A DNA stretch of 64,000 nt from Solenopsis invicta (Eukaryota; Arthropoda; Insecta; Hymenoptera; Formicidae). Within the stretch, counting starts at the first letter, position 1, and each line of letters opens with the position of its first letter. The position numbers and the translations under genes are program-made. Under the pieces are notes generated by a model. That model searched no databases and had not been told where the DNA came from. It saw only the letters and a list, made by a program, of their open reading frames with translations. Shown in pieces: positions 50,626 through 62,612 of the stretch. The stretch spans positions 12,296,141 to 12,360,140 of the forward strand of contig NC_052670.1 of assembly GCF_016802725.1 (NCBI RefSeq). Reading direction: 5' to 3'.

Positions 50626-53600
50626 AGGAAAGTTTTCATTTTTGTTACTGGCAATTTCGATCTGTAGGAATTACGGGAACTTGATAGCTTCTTTTACAGC
50701 TCAATCACATTTCACACGTACGTTTCATTAACTCGCGTCGCCGCGCGTCCAATTAGCCTGTGCAATATCCCATAACAATGTAGCAGCGACATCGCAATAG
50801 CGTTCTATTTGCAGCGTGATATTTCCGGCATCGGAAAAAATAAAATTACGCGTTTTCACAATTCCATTTTCGCGAGCGCGCCACGCTTTTTAGTTCCGCG
50901 CTCACACAATAATCTGGCCGTGACGTGTAGCTCAACGCGTAGCTGACCGCGTATCGTGAATTCTTTTTCTCTACTGTAGGCAATGGCTTCTGGTATATTG
51001 TATAGGACGGTAAAGGCGAAATATGACGTAAAGCGTATAACGATCCCGCGTATATTGACCGGCTTTAATAATGTCGCCGGTGGGTCCGGCAGTTACTCCC
51101 GGCTACCTCGTGTGGCGGCGGACTACCCCCGAGGCTTAGGATGGAGTCCTGATGGCCAATAGTTATAATCGTAAACTCGGTACGTAACGCACGGCCAAAG
51201 AAACGACGATCTCGGGAGACCAATTTCTTCGCGGAAAAACCTCGGGGAATATCGGCAGTCGTTCTAAGCAAACGTTTCGTCTCTCCCTCTCCGTCGAATA
51301 AGCGAGCAGCATGGACGGGGACGCATGGAAGACACGCACGGCTGCTTATCATAACGCGCGGCTTGAATATTCACAAATACGACTTTATACGGAATCGGAT
51401 TTTAAATCGGAGGGCGCGGATTGCATGTGTGCGGGGCATATATATACATATATACATACATTTTCGCATACCGCGGAAAAATACGTTCCCGAAGAAGGTC
51501 GGATGGGCTAAAAGCGATTATGCTGCTCTGCTAGGAACGTTTTCGATATATCGCGTCCCGTAAATGGCGTTACCTTAAGATTACACTTCACGCATTGTGC
51601 GCTTTATTGTTATTGTAATCGAACAGCGTCAGTTTCCGCACGAAAGTTTAACATTTTTGAGATTTTCTCCTCCACTCGCGGGATAATATATCGAAATAAT
51701 ATATCTCGAATATTTCCTTGTGTACTCCGAAGTTACGTAGCGTACTAACTTTTATCGCAAGATAAATGAGAGAGAGTCTGGTAATACCGAAATAAAGCCA
51801 TTGTGCGATATATTGAAACTGCGCTGTCACAGTATATTTACATCCACGCGGAGTATCTTTTACGCGGCATGTCACGGGAAACCGAGATGGCGAGAATGCA
51901 AGTAGGACACTTCGCCTTAAGCTCAGTCAACACGGCCGCCCGATATTGAAAAATGCTGGTATGATTTATTGCGGTGCTCCATCGTTTATCCTGTCCCCGC
52001 TACAGTTACGTTCTTCAGGTGTGAGGGCACAAAGGTGTCCCTAGAGATTTTGTTCTCACGGGACTAATCACGATCGCGAACTTTCTAAAGCTTACTCCGT
52101 ATAAATACATTCGGTATATAGAAAAAAGTATTACTAAAATGATATATTGCTTCGTGCAAAATATATTGTGAATTGTGTAAAATACAATACTTATGAAAAT
52201 ACGTACGTATGTATAAGATAATGCGAATAAATCAACGTTGAGGAAAAGTGTATTAAAAAAAAAAAGAAATTTTCCTTAATTTTTGTAAATCATGTGTTTG
52301 CAATTTTGCATATAACTAAACGCATTTTCTTAAAATAAAGAATTGCATAAAAATTTTGCACGTAATATCGACAAGAAAAAAAATATACATAAAATTCTTC
52401 GGACTTTAATTTTTTGTCAAAACCTTAATAACACCACGCAAAGTCATCTGAACCTGTCTCTGTACATTAAGATATAAATCGTATTTGCATTGTATTGATA
52501 TATTGCCGCAGTTAAGATAAAAATTTCTTTGGTTTATTTTTGGACTGCTCGCGAGCGTAAATATCGTTGCTTATGCATGGGAGACAACGAGCACATTTAA
52601 TCTATTTGTATTGCATTCCTCGCATTTTCCGTTTACCGCTTGTTTAAACTTTAAAATGCCGAATGCAGTATCTATACATGTACGGAAATATCCTACTTAC
52701 GAAACGAGTACACGCTCGGTATCGATTCATGGATTAACTCGTCTCGATAACGACGCTTAGATGCAAAAAATCCTTTTTTCGAATTTTTTCTTTCATATCC
52801 CAGATGCGCATACATCTCGAAATAAAATACAAAATATAGTTGCCTATTGATGGAGAAAACTGAATTCGCGAACAGCACGCACAACCGTTGAGTAAATTCA
52901 ACTTAAAATTCAAACTTTTGCGTAGCGCAGTTGGACGACCAGGTGAAACGAAAGTGAAATGTTTCTTTTTTTTTTTTTTTTAATAAAATTTAAAATTTTA
53001 TGAAACATTTAGTACGCGCTATATAAATTACGCGATGCTTTTGAAATTTGGAATTTCATCTTACTGTTATTTTTTTAATTATTGCACTGCTACAAAAATG
53101 GAAAGTCACTTTTGTTAATATTCGTTAATTTAATTTCGTACAATAAATGAAACAATTTAATAAATTTCAATAAACAGCTTGGATTTTTCTTGTTATTGTC
53201 ACCATGTTAATTAAAAAATATATCAAAGTAATAGTTCATATTTACATCTCCATTTGTTTTTCGCGTTTACCTCACATTGTAGAACTCCATTTGAATTATT
53301 AATTGGCACATATGACCTCCATCGTATACATTTGCTGTTCATTGTAGACACACAATTGCCTTTTCAAACAAGAGAGGAAATGCTTTTTCGTAGACCGGAA
53401 GCGGCCGCAATTACGTGAGCGTAATTATACATCCCGGCAAGACTATGCCCATTTTCGTTGGCCGTGTTCCCTCCGTGTCTAGTCGCCACGGCGAGCACGC
53501 GTATACACGTTATTAAAGAGGATTTACTACTTTACCGTCTGAAAGAGGATTTGATGGTCGCTTGTGACGGAGAGCCGGCCGGCATCACTCGACTACGTAA

Positions 53601-54269
53601 TCACGAGCATTTCACTCCCCGTATTTATCGCGCTTCCTGACAACGCAAAGCCCCCGTCGACGTTTGATGCGAGTTGTTATCCCAATTAAAACGTCAGTAA
53701 ACATATGCTTCGCATGGCCCTTCTGACCCTCGAATACGTCTTCGTGCTTGTTATTTCGATTATCTGTCTTTACAGCGTAATGATGTCAAGAGGGCTTAAG
53801 GAATCAATGGGATATAGAGTCACCGACAACTTTATATTATATCCTCTTATAAATTTCTTAACTTGATTTGATAATTCCAAATAACGAGACAAAATTTATT
53901 AATATACATGAGATTATTTTAATCTCACATATCAATGTCATAAATTTTTTAACGTTCTTATATATTTCATGCGAATAAATTTAAATGTCTGACATAACCG
54001 AAGTGACTCGATTTAATATTTACATTATATATATATATATATATATATATAGAATCTACAAAATTCATTTCATTACTATTTAACTATATTTTTCTCAGTG
54101 CAATGTTGCTAAACCTACAGAGTAATAATCGATTCATCGAAGAAATATTTTGATACGAAAATTTTATTTAAAAAGCCGTACTAACAAAATTTCATATTGT
54201 TTAATTTTATACAACTTGAAATGTGTACAGTCGAATAAAAAGTTAAATAACGAAAAAATACTGGAGAGT
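50626..54269. other. CpG island and AT-rich sequence, no supported gene
   Basis: CpG-dense at 50.7-51.6 and 53.4-53.7 kb, AT-rich elsewhere, with an AT microsatellite at 54025-54051 and a poly-T tract near 52970. Frames of 60-95 codons show no domains. Confidence 0.5.
54025..54051 (+). repeat. AT dinucleotide microsatellite
   Basis: Uninterrupted AT repeat of about thirteen units. Confidence 0.9.
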
Positions 54270-54727
54270 ATGTCTAAAGAAAAAGAAGTCATTATAGCTA
54301 CTATGGATACTACTGTCGACTACCCCTATTATTTCCGTTATCAGGTGACAAATTCTAACAATTGCTTGTGGAATTATTTATTTAGCAGTCATTTCAGAAT
54401 AGCGCTAATATGATGATACACAATGGTTGACAACTGTTATAAATCATTTACGATAATACGCTCAAGTTTAAAAACAAGGAGGAAGTATGCGTAATTATAA
54501 TAATAATAAAATATATTTTTAAAAAATTTTGAAATGCTAAAAAGTCAAAAAAATGCCTTATAACCATTGTCAGCTATTGTGTATCGTATTAGCGTTACTA
54601 AAAAAGGAAGGACTACTAAACGAATACCATAAGCAACTATTAGAATACGTCGCATGATAATGGAAATAATAGGGGTAATCCGCAGTAATGTCCACAGTAT
54701 CCATAATACCTTCTTTTTCTTTATACA
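54270..54727. mobile_element. Fold-back element with about 170-base arms
   Basis: The left arm (54270-54445) is matched inverted at 54558-54727. Paired landmarks are TAAAGAAAAAGAAG, TATGGATACT, TACCCCTATTATTTCC, GCTAATA/TATTAGC-type and ACACAATGG/CCATTGT with several small indels. Centre about 112 bases, AT-rich. Each arm can be read outward-in as a short MxKEKE...MDT..DYPYYF frame, so it may derive from an internal transposon fragment. The arms are too diverged for recent origin. Confidence 0.65.
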
Positions 54728-57030
54728 TTTTATTTTGCCCCGCCTAAAGTAACACCGCAAATATTTTATTTATATTTATTTCCGCAACATTATTTTCGCG
54801 GCCTACGCGTCCCAGCGGAAATCTCGAAAGTTGAAAACAAATTTAAAAGACCATTACAAAGAGAAACAAGAAAAGACGAAACTTCTAGATCTAACGAAAA
54901 TATCGACTCGAGCACGGTGAAATCAAGTAAGCGAAATTTCCAGCGACAAAATTTATTTTACATCGAAAAAGGAAATTTGCTTTTAACAAAACGTACAATT
55001 GCGGTGTAGTTAAAGTACATTAAACAGCATGCAGCGCAGAGTTTCGTTTACGACAGGATGTCGACAAGAAAGCAACATGGAAGTTACTCGATGTAAAGGG
55101 ACGAAAGAAGCTCTCTGATCGCGCAAGAAGTGTGGCTTGTGCGTCCTCCTTCTGAAAAGTGGCCGCGCGCATCGAGAATACTCGAGGGCTCGTGGGAAAA
55201 GGATACAAGTCTATCCGGCTAAACTAGGCGAAGCAGAAAAAAAGAGTCCGCTTTGCAACCCTCTCTCCCTCCCCCCCTCCGTCCCTCTTCCATTCTCTCC
55301 ACTCTATCCCGTCACTCTCCGCCGACCTTGTGTAAGCTCCTGCATTGTCTCGCGGAAACAAAAGACAGGTAGCTTATGCCCCGCATTCAAAAGCACACAA
55401 AGTTCAGTCTCAAGTGCTCCTCCGTTCCCTCGGCCGCCCTTCTCTTTCCGCTTACCTTACATCCCGGCCACGCTCTTTCGCTCCTCCTCTCTGTTTTTCC
55501 TCGCGCCTCCGATATCTCTCTTACCATCTTACTTTCGAGCGCAACTCCTCTCCCTCTTGTTCCCTTCTCGTGCACGCCATCCTCGGGTTTTTTTTTCCGT
55601 ATCTATAATACTTCTTTTTTCATACCCTTGTATATTCCCTCTTTTAACTTTAACTCGCTCGAACTCTCGACTTCATCTTTCTCCCTCAAATTCCTCTCAT
55701 TCCATTCGCTCGTATAACTCCGTGTACCGTCTTATTCCGCTGGTCTCGTGTACCCGTGCGCTCTCGTCCGTCCCGGCGAGGAAAGTCTCGGGGATGAAGT
55801 TTCGCGTCGCCATGTCGAAATCTTCTTCCTCGCAGTATCGTCCGAAGAAACACCGCAAGTTTCCCTCTCCCCCCCCCCGCGCCCCGCACACTAATAAATA
55901 CAGTTTCGTATATGTACATACGTACTGCGATATTTCCCATGGCATGTAATACATCGTCTCTCGACAGACATTTCAATCATAAAGAACACGTGGTAAACGC
56001 TGATCTATTTTCTCACTAATTGTACCTCGATGTTTTCATCGTCATTCTTTCTTCTTATAATTCGACTTTAATCACGGAGCGCAAGAAATAATTGAAGAAG
56101 TTTTATAAATTATCAACTTAATCTTCAACGCATAGTGTTTCCTAATTAAATGTTAATCTGTTGGAGTTGAATTTAAACTTCGAGACTTTATTTTCATGAC
56201 GGCGCAGAGTCAAGAAGATGCATGCTATGTGAAATCGCATTGCTTGAGTCGTCGTTGTCTGCCTTTCTACAGCTTTAGCTGGATCTCATTACTATTCATT
56301 ACTTTTAACGTCTAATGGATCACGCTACGCCGTCTACTCATGCTAAGCCGGACGGAGAAAGATCGTCAGTCCATTGGAAAAATTCCTGATTAAATCTAGA
56401 GCGCAGAGTTGACGAATTTAATAACGTTTCTCACATTATCATTAAAGCGACGACACGACGATAGCGTCGCACAGTGTTATAGGAATCTCAGAAAAACCTG
56501 ACCAAAAATTTTTTGAATTGGTAATTTATATGGATTGTCTTTAACTATCTGAATTGAATAATAAATAAATATAGTATTCCTCTAATAATAATAATAATAA
56601 TAAATGTAATTTATTTGCTAAACAACCGATATAAATACAAGAAATTAATGTTTGTCGCAAGATGATGTTTATCGTTAAGAAACGCTCTTTATGTATATAT
56701 TTTTATTATATTTTGCATCGTTATTACAAACATTATTTATTTTATATAAGTAATCTGGATTTGTTAGCAGAAAGTAACATGTTAAAAATTAACATGTAAA
56801 AATTTTATAAACAAATATTTACAATGTAATAAAATTTTTTAAATATTATAAATTTTGATTTTAAACATAAATTAGAATTTTGGCCAGAATCATCGTACAA
56901 TCCTACACTGTGCGTCGGAGAAAAACGCTACATTTATTTTATAAATTGAAAAGCATTATTAATATGATGTAATCGTGATCTTGATAGAGTAACAGTGAAA
57001 TGTCAAATCTCGGCTGGTGGTACGCCGTAT
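54728..57030. other. CpG-moderate sequence and a long pyrimidine-rich tract, no supported gene
   Basis: From about 55.24 to 55.88 kb the plus strand is very rich in C and T (CCCTCTCTCC-type words). This creates a 270-codon open frame (55137-55949) that starts at TTG, has no ATG until about codon 220 and is low-complexity Ser/Pro/Leu. I do not call it a gene. A TAA microsatellite lies at 56583-56603; the rest is AT-rich. Confidence 0.5.
56583..56603 (+). repeat. TAA trinucleotide microsatellite
   Basis: About seven TAA units. Confidence 0.9.
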
Positions 57031-57031
57031 C

Positions 57032-57224
57032 GAGAAATTATCAAAGCCGCTACTTCATCAGAGCGAAAGGCAATAATACTCGATAAATCTTTCGTGCACA
57101 CCGCGATTTGAAACGCTGAAGCTCGATTGATACACACAATTGAGAAATTATTAAAACCATTGTTATTTTAAATGTGAAAAAGTAATAATGCTCGATAAAT
57201 CTTTGCACTACCACAACTCAAACG
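57032..57224 (+). repeat. Diverged tandem duplication, period about 110
   Basis: GAGAAATTAT begins both units (57032 and 57142). Both contain AATAATRCTCGATAAATCTTT and end in an AAACG word (57115, 57224). Confidence 0.55.
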
Positions 57225-59070
57225 ATTTAAATGGCTCTACCATTATTCCCCGTTCTCACTTATGTATCTCCATTTACAGAATTACATCGTGCAAACGATA
57301 CGGATTTCCATTCGTCGATTTCGATTCGCCATAGGATAAACAGTAGCCGTTATTTATACGCCTGTCGTGTGAAAAACGCGGAACTTGAAAAATCGGATAG
57401 CCTGGCCGGTGCGCGGGCGATAATACGCGCGGGGAATTTAATTTCCACATAACTGGTGAGCGCTTATCCATCCATTTCACTGGTTTTTTTCCGAGTCTAC
57501 CCCGCGTCTCCGCTCGCCCAGGACAGGAGCGGGCTGTCGCTCGCCGACGAGATATTAAAAGACCGTTCGTCAAACGCCAGCGCGTATCGTAAAACAATGC
57601 TGGCCGCGCGGGTAAGCGAAACTTCGTTACATTATCGCGTTTCAATTGCTGTCTCGTTATCGCCGCGATTCGCGATAATTATTACCTATTCGCGAGCCGG
57701 TGTGGTCGCTTAGTTAATGTCATTCGCGGTAAATCATCGCTCGCGTGTCGCGCGATACTTGCAATGTCGTTATGGCAAAGGAGAACAGGATGAATAAAAA
57801 AAAAAAAAAAAAGATAGGATTACCGTGACATTTGTTACGAGAGCTCGATTTGTATTTCGCATGAACGCAGTTGCGGAGGAGTGCTCGCGACCGACACTCG
57901 TGCTTACAAGTACTCATTATTGCCGTCGTTAACCCCTTAATTAAGGCTGCATCTGTTTGCTCGTAGTCTCATTTACCCGGCAACCGTAACTGAAAGATCA
58001 ACTTTCCTACGTCTTGAAAACTACGGGGGAAAACTGCTTAACAATAACCCATTAAAGATTGCATTACATGTTTACGGTGTTTTTGCTCTGATCAACTTCG
58101 TAACTTTCGTATCAGATGTTTTAAGTACGATATCAATTAATAGCAATAAAATTTGTTAGTAGGGATCCATTACTTTAACTTAAAGTACAGAAAGCTTTTA
58201 ATCTTTTATCAATTGTTTTTGTATAATAATTTTTAATATTAGAACTACTAAGGTAGTCAAAATAATTAGTTTGTAATTTTTTTAAAATTAAATTTATAAC
58301 AGAATCTTCTTGGAGATTTTTTATAATTTTTCTTGCAATATTCAAGTGGCTAAATTGATCAATTTACTTCTCAATTTTATTAGAGACTCGTATTAAACCG
58401 GAATCAATAATCGTTCTATAACCTTTTCTATTAAAACTGTAAGCCATACGAAATTTCTACAAAGTTCATAACACCGGAACCGTAACCAGATAAAATTATT
58501 TTTGGTATTTTTTGATTCTTAATTTTTAAATTATTTTTATTATTATTTTACGTATTTGTATTATTAAATTATAAGATTTAACGAACGCGAGCTTTCGCTA
58601 ATTCTTATAATTTAATAATAAGTTCGTACAGAGATCGTTTTCCAGCAATAAACACAAGCGACACAATATGTAATATAGTAAATTACTTCATTATTATTTG
58701 ACAAACAAGGCTGAAGCAATTAATTATAATGTAATGTTATGTTAACTACGTTTCTTACTAAAACATATCTATAGCCATTACGAAATTACGTATTGGAATT
58801 AATCCAATATTAGAATATTAATCTATTCTTTTGAATAAGAGATTGGATGAATAATATTAATTTCATATATATTTAAAATAAGAAAGAATAAATGTTCAAG
58901 TTTCAATTCAGGTAATACAGAACCATTAAATATTTAAAATATGTACAATATTTAAACGTTAGTATCTTTAAATTATATATTTTATATTGTTTCTTTTTAT
59001 CTTGTATGTATTCATTTAAATTATTTTATCCTATGTCTTATGCTACTCTAATCTTCATTATATTATTTTT
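57225..59070. other. CpG-moderate then AT-rich sequence, no supported gene
   Basis: CpG-dense at 57.3-57.9 kb with overlapping opposed frames (57274-57645 minus, 57231-57452 plus). Poly-A tract near 57796. AT-rich from 58.1 kb, with a long hairpin at 58559-58620. Confidence 0.5.
58559..58620. repeat. 62-base hairpin with an 18-base perfect stem
   Basis: TATTATTAAATTATAAGA at 58559-58576 is exactly complementary to 58603-58620. The loop holds a second small stem (GCGA, four bases, TCGC). It could be a precursor-like transcript hairpin or the relic of an AT-rich element; no known small RNA was recognised. Confidence 0.65.
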
Positions 59071-59284
59071 AAAATTGAGACAAGACTAACAACAGTTATA
59101 GAGGAACTTAGTGCTTAAATAATATTTCATGTATGATTTTTCAATGCATTTTTTAGTTTTTTGTTCGAAAATAATGGTGGGTAGTTCGAAGAATTAGAAA
59201 ATGTATAAAAAATCACATATGAAATATTACTTAAATATTAATTGTAAAATATGCTGTGACTGTTGTTAATCCTTTCTCCATTTT
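59071..59284. mobile_element. Miniature inverted-repeat element
   Basis: The termini AAAATTGAGACAAGACTAAC and the complement of GTTAATCCTTTCTCCATTTT pair over about 31 bases with roughly six mismatches, extending into AACAACAGT. Inner stems pair TAATATTTCATGTATGATTTTT with AAAAAATCACATATGAAATATTA. No coding capacity, no clear target duplication. Confidence 0.55.
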
Positions 59285-59818
59285 AATTGTATTATACTTT
59301 ACAGTTATTATATAATTTTTATATATATTTTATTTCATCTTTTTATTTTCTCCCCTATACAGATAAAATAGGAATATAAGACGGCATAAAAAGATTACAC
59401 TATTTAATAAAACAACGAAAAATGTAGAAAAAAATAATTGTAGAAGGACCATAATCATAAAACTTGTAATTAAACCGTTCCAGTTTTCTTTATTAGCTAA
59501 GACGCTAAAATCAAAATCGAAACAGAAAGAGTTAGTCTATTTTTTATTAAACCGTAATTGAACCGAGAAATTCTTTTCAGATCCCTGTTTTTTTTTTATA
59601 AAAAAAACTTTTCTTTTATAAAAAAAATATACTGAAAAAATATACTTAAACAATAAGAAAATTAATCGATAGTTAAATTGAAAGTTGTTAATGTTAAATT
59701 GATAGTGTAACATTAGTTATACATATATAATGAGATCAAATTTATCAAAGTTAAACAAAGAAAACACATGCATTTCTATACGGATTTGAGGGGGATAAAA
59801 ACTATACGACATCTAATA

Positions 59819-60181
59819 CAAGGTGAGTCATAAATATCCTTTAAAATTTCACGAGCGTGTTCCTGAATGAAGAAGAAGAACGAAAGGAAATGTTTCTATG
59901 AATCGAAAATGCTGTCGAAATAATGGATACAAAAGTAATAGTATCAAATAATGATTTTATTTAAATAATGATATTTTCATAATTCTTCTCATTTCGAATT
60001 AGTGTTCTATAGACGATGATTTTCAAATCCCACAAATGAAGAATCTAATCAGTCACTATTTCAAATCTATTTTTCGATATAACGAAGCATTTTCGGCCTA
60101 ATGTTCAGAAGATCGCTTGTTCTTCCGTTTTATCCAGAAATACGCTCACGAAATTTCAAAACAAATTTTTGACTCACCTTG
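59819..60181. mobile_element. TA-flanked miniature element (363 bases) with long terminal repeats
   Basis: Both ends start CAAGGTGAGTCA reading inward; the repeats pair for about 60 bases, including AAATTTC.CGAGCGTGTT-like and GGAAGAACAAGCG-like blocks. TA lies on both sides (59817-59818 and 60182-60183). This fits a non-autonomous Tc1/mariner-type element. No transposase frame. Confidence 0.75.
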
Positions 60182-60183
60182 TA

Positions 60184-60938
60184 TAAATTGAACGCAAAAT
60201 AAAGCTTTCAATTTGCGATTTCACCTCATTGTTGATACATTCTGCTTTGCATTCATTTCCGCGCCTGTACTTTCACAGCCGAGGGAAAGCATTCAGCTTT
60301 ATTAGCTTTGACTATCCTACTTTCCAGCATAAGGGCTGATAGCTTATCCGTAGGATTATCTGATGTATAAAAGCTAGCTATACGTGCCGCAGAGACGATG
60401 ATGGCACAACCATATAACGAAAGGACCGAGTAATACGCTCGTGCGCGCATTGTTGCGGTTATCCGACGGCACGCTTGCTTTGCAGTCCATGCATGCATTA
60501 ATACAACGTTCATTTACCTCAACCGATAAGAAAGTGAAACGATGTTAATCATTAAATGATAATAGATGTACTTGTGAGACAATTAATGGACTAAAATTAT
60601 AATACATCCAACAATTGAAAAGCAGCAATTCATTTTTATATTATTTAGAACAGACGGTAACTTCACAAGAATTTTCTAATAAAAAATTCTTCGATCTTGT
60701 TACATATCGAACTTTTTTTATATTTGATTTTTAATGAGAAATATATTGTTATACCTGAAGAAAGACAGATATTGAAGATCCTAGGTAATTCGTACATATG
60801 CATGCTATCTAACTTTTAAATTAAGATCTAATTATGATAGCTTTCAACAGTTTTAGCTATATTGATCTTCAGAAAAATAATTTGGGTGAGGAGAAAATTA
60901 TGGCAAAATGTAATGTAAAGATCAATAATTTTTTCCAC
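60184..60938. other. No supported gene
   Basis: CpG-moderate at 60.24-60.5 kb, AT-rich after that. The 86-codon minus-strand frame at 60253-60513 has an ATG and a hydrophobic middle, but no cleavage or splice context that would support it. Confidence 0.5.
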
Positions 60939-61162
60939 CATGGAAAGATCGATTTTGCTGAAGTATTGAAAAATTTAGCTAGATGAAGATCTCAAAATAA
61001 TTTTACTGGATCATTGAAATAATAATTACGATTAATAATACTGCAAGAAGTTTTCTAGCAAACAATTTGAACGTAATTATTTTAATAAGTAAAGCTTAAC
61101 AAAATTGTTTTCAGATTTCCAACTAAATTTTCAGATACTTCAGCAAAATCTTCCTTTCCATG
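60939..61162. mobile_element. Miniature inverted-repeat element, CACGGAAAG family, copy D
   Basis: The left terminus reads CATGGAAAGATCGATTTTGCTGAAGTAT, then AAAATTTAGCTAGAT and AGATCTCAAAATAATTTT. The right terminus is its complement, ending AGATACTTCAGCAAAATC and CTTTCCATG. Arms of about 70 bases; the best-preserved pair of termini among the four copies. Confidence 0.7.
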
Positions 61163-62007
61163 TAAAAAAGATTCGAGAGGGAAATTCCAAGAAATACATT
61201 TGATATTTAACTCGATAAATGTTTACGTAGTCGTATAGTCTGATTGAGGAAACGTGCAACGGTATGACAGCATTGTAATTGTACGTGACAATGCGATAAA
61301 ATTCATACAAATGCAGTATATTTGAATTCATCGAATTTACGTGCGAAACAGACGTTGTCCAGTTTTGCAGTGAATTCTTTTCTTCCTTTTTTCCTTTTTG
61401 TGTACATTGACAAGCGAAATAATTGTTACCAGCGGGCAACAGCGACATGTCTTAATCACCAAGTTTCCACGTCGATTGTGGTAACGGGAAAAAAAATCTC
61501 GCGTTCATCGAGAACGACGAAACAATTTGCCTCAATTGGTGATTTTTCCCAGGCGAAGTACAGGTCAGAGAAAATTCATTAGCATGTATTACCAATTCGA
61601 TGGCCGTAGGTTTTTCATTCGCATATATTACATTACGTTTAGTTCATTAAAATGTTTTATGTACATTGTCGAAAACACCGCTGTCCTTCCGGACAACGTA
61701 TTTTTCACGTAAGAAGGTACCGCGACAATTATCGATTTGTGACGTATATTTACACTCGAGCGAACCACCGCGTCGTTGAAAGGTGAACGCGGTCCACTGC
61801 TAGAAGGTCTTTGTTTAAAATTTCCGTTCAAAGATAAATCCTTTTCTCTCTTATAAGTAGAAAACGTTGTCAAGGAGTACTTTCCAGCGTCCGTAATCTC
61901 CGCGCGAATCCACGCTCTTTACTCAGGATTGTTAAGTATTAGTCAACAATTCAACTTTTCTCATAAACGTTTATATTTATTTTCAAAAGAAATGTATGTT
62001 GTACCGT
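61163..62007. other. No supported gene
   Basis: Mixed composition, CpG-moderate at 61.32-61.95 kb. Overlapping frames on both strands between 61140 and 61873 show no recognisable domain. Confidence 0.5.
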
Positions 62008-62132
62008 TCATTATTTTTACAATGCAAAATGTAGAAGGACACTGACTAAATTACAAACAACAACTAGATGGTGCAGTTTTTTTAAAACAATTTATTCTCT
62101 TTTATTACATTAATACTTTTCGACTATACTTA

Positions 62133-62407
62133 CAAGGAAATTTTCGGAGCTGTTTCTCACTGACTTCGATGAGTTTCGGATATATTTTAGAATATTGAAA
62201 AGTTGACTCATATTTTTTTATCTGCTTATTTCGGGGTTTAAGGGTTGAAACACCTCTTCGAAAATAATAGATTTTTAGAATTTAATTTTTTCAAAAAAGT
62301 GAATATACCGTTATACGAAGTATAAAAAACTATAACATTTTTGTTTCAAAGATATATAAGAATAGTTTTAAAGATATTAGCTAAAAGCGAAAATATCCAT
62401 TCCCTTG
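62133..62407. mobile_element. Nested TTA-flanked element (275 bases)
   Basis: Interrupts the left arm of fold-back element 2 inside its stem-loop. TTA occurs on both sides (62130-62132 and 62408-62410). Its ends are imperfect inverted repeats (CAAGG at each terminus, then ATTTTCG on the left against ATTTTCGC on the complemented right end, offset by a few bases). A 3-base TWA duplication is typical of PIF/Harbinger elements. Excising it with one TTA restores a sequence matching the intact stem-loop elsewhere. Confidence 0.6.
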
Positions 62408-62579
62408 TTAATCTTCGTCAGCTCAGTAGACATAATTGACAATTATTTTAAACGCTTATTAATTAATAAGTTCAAATCATGATTATTTATAGTGGGCTTT
62501 TATTATACTATAGACAAATTAAGATGATCGCGATTTAAATTTGTTAATTAATATGCGTTTAAAATAACTGTCAATTACT

Positions 62580-62612
62580 TCTACTGAGCTGATGTAGATC
62601 AAGTATAGCCGA
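62580..62612 (+). ncRNA. Hammerhead-like stem-loop, fold-back element 2 right arm
   Basis: CTGATGTAGATC, AAGTATAGCC and GAAACGTAC in order. The core boxes are recognisable, but stem II is decayed compared with the copy at 63735-63770 (GACTA and TAGTC), so this copy is unlikely to fold as a ribozyme. Confidence 0.35.

Noticed and set aside
55137..55949. 270-codon plus-strand open frame
   Set aside because: Starts at TTG, has no ATG until about codon 220, is low-complexity Ser/Pro/Leu/Phe, and follows directly from the pyrimidine-rich tract. Other frames are also open across it.
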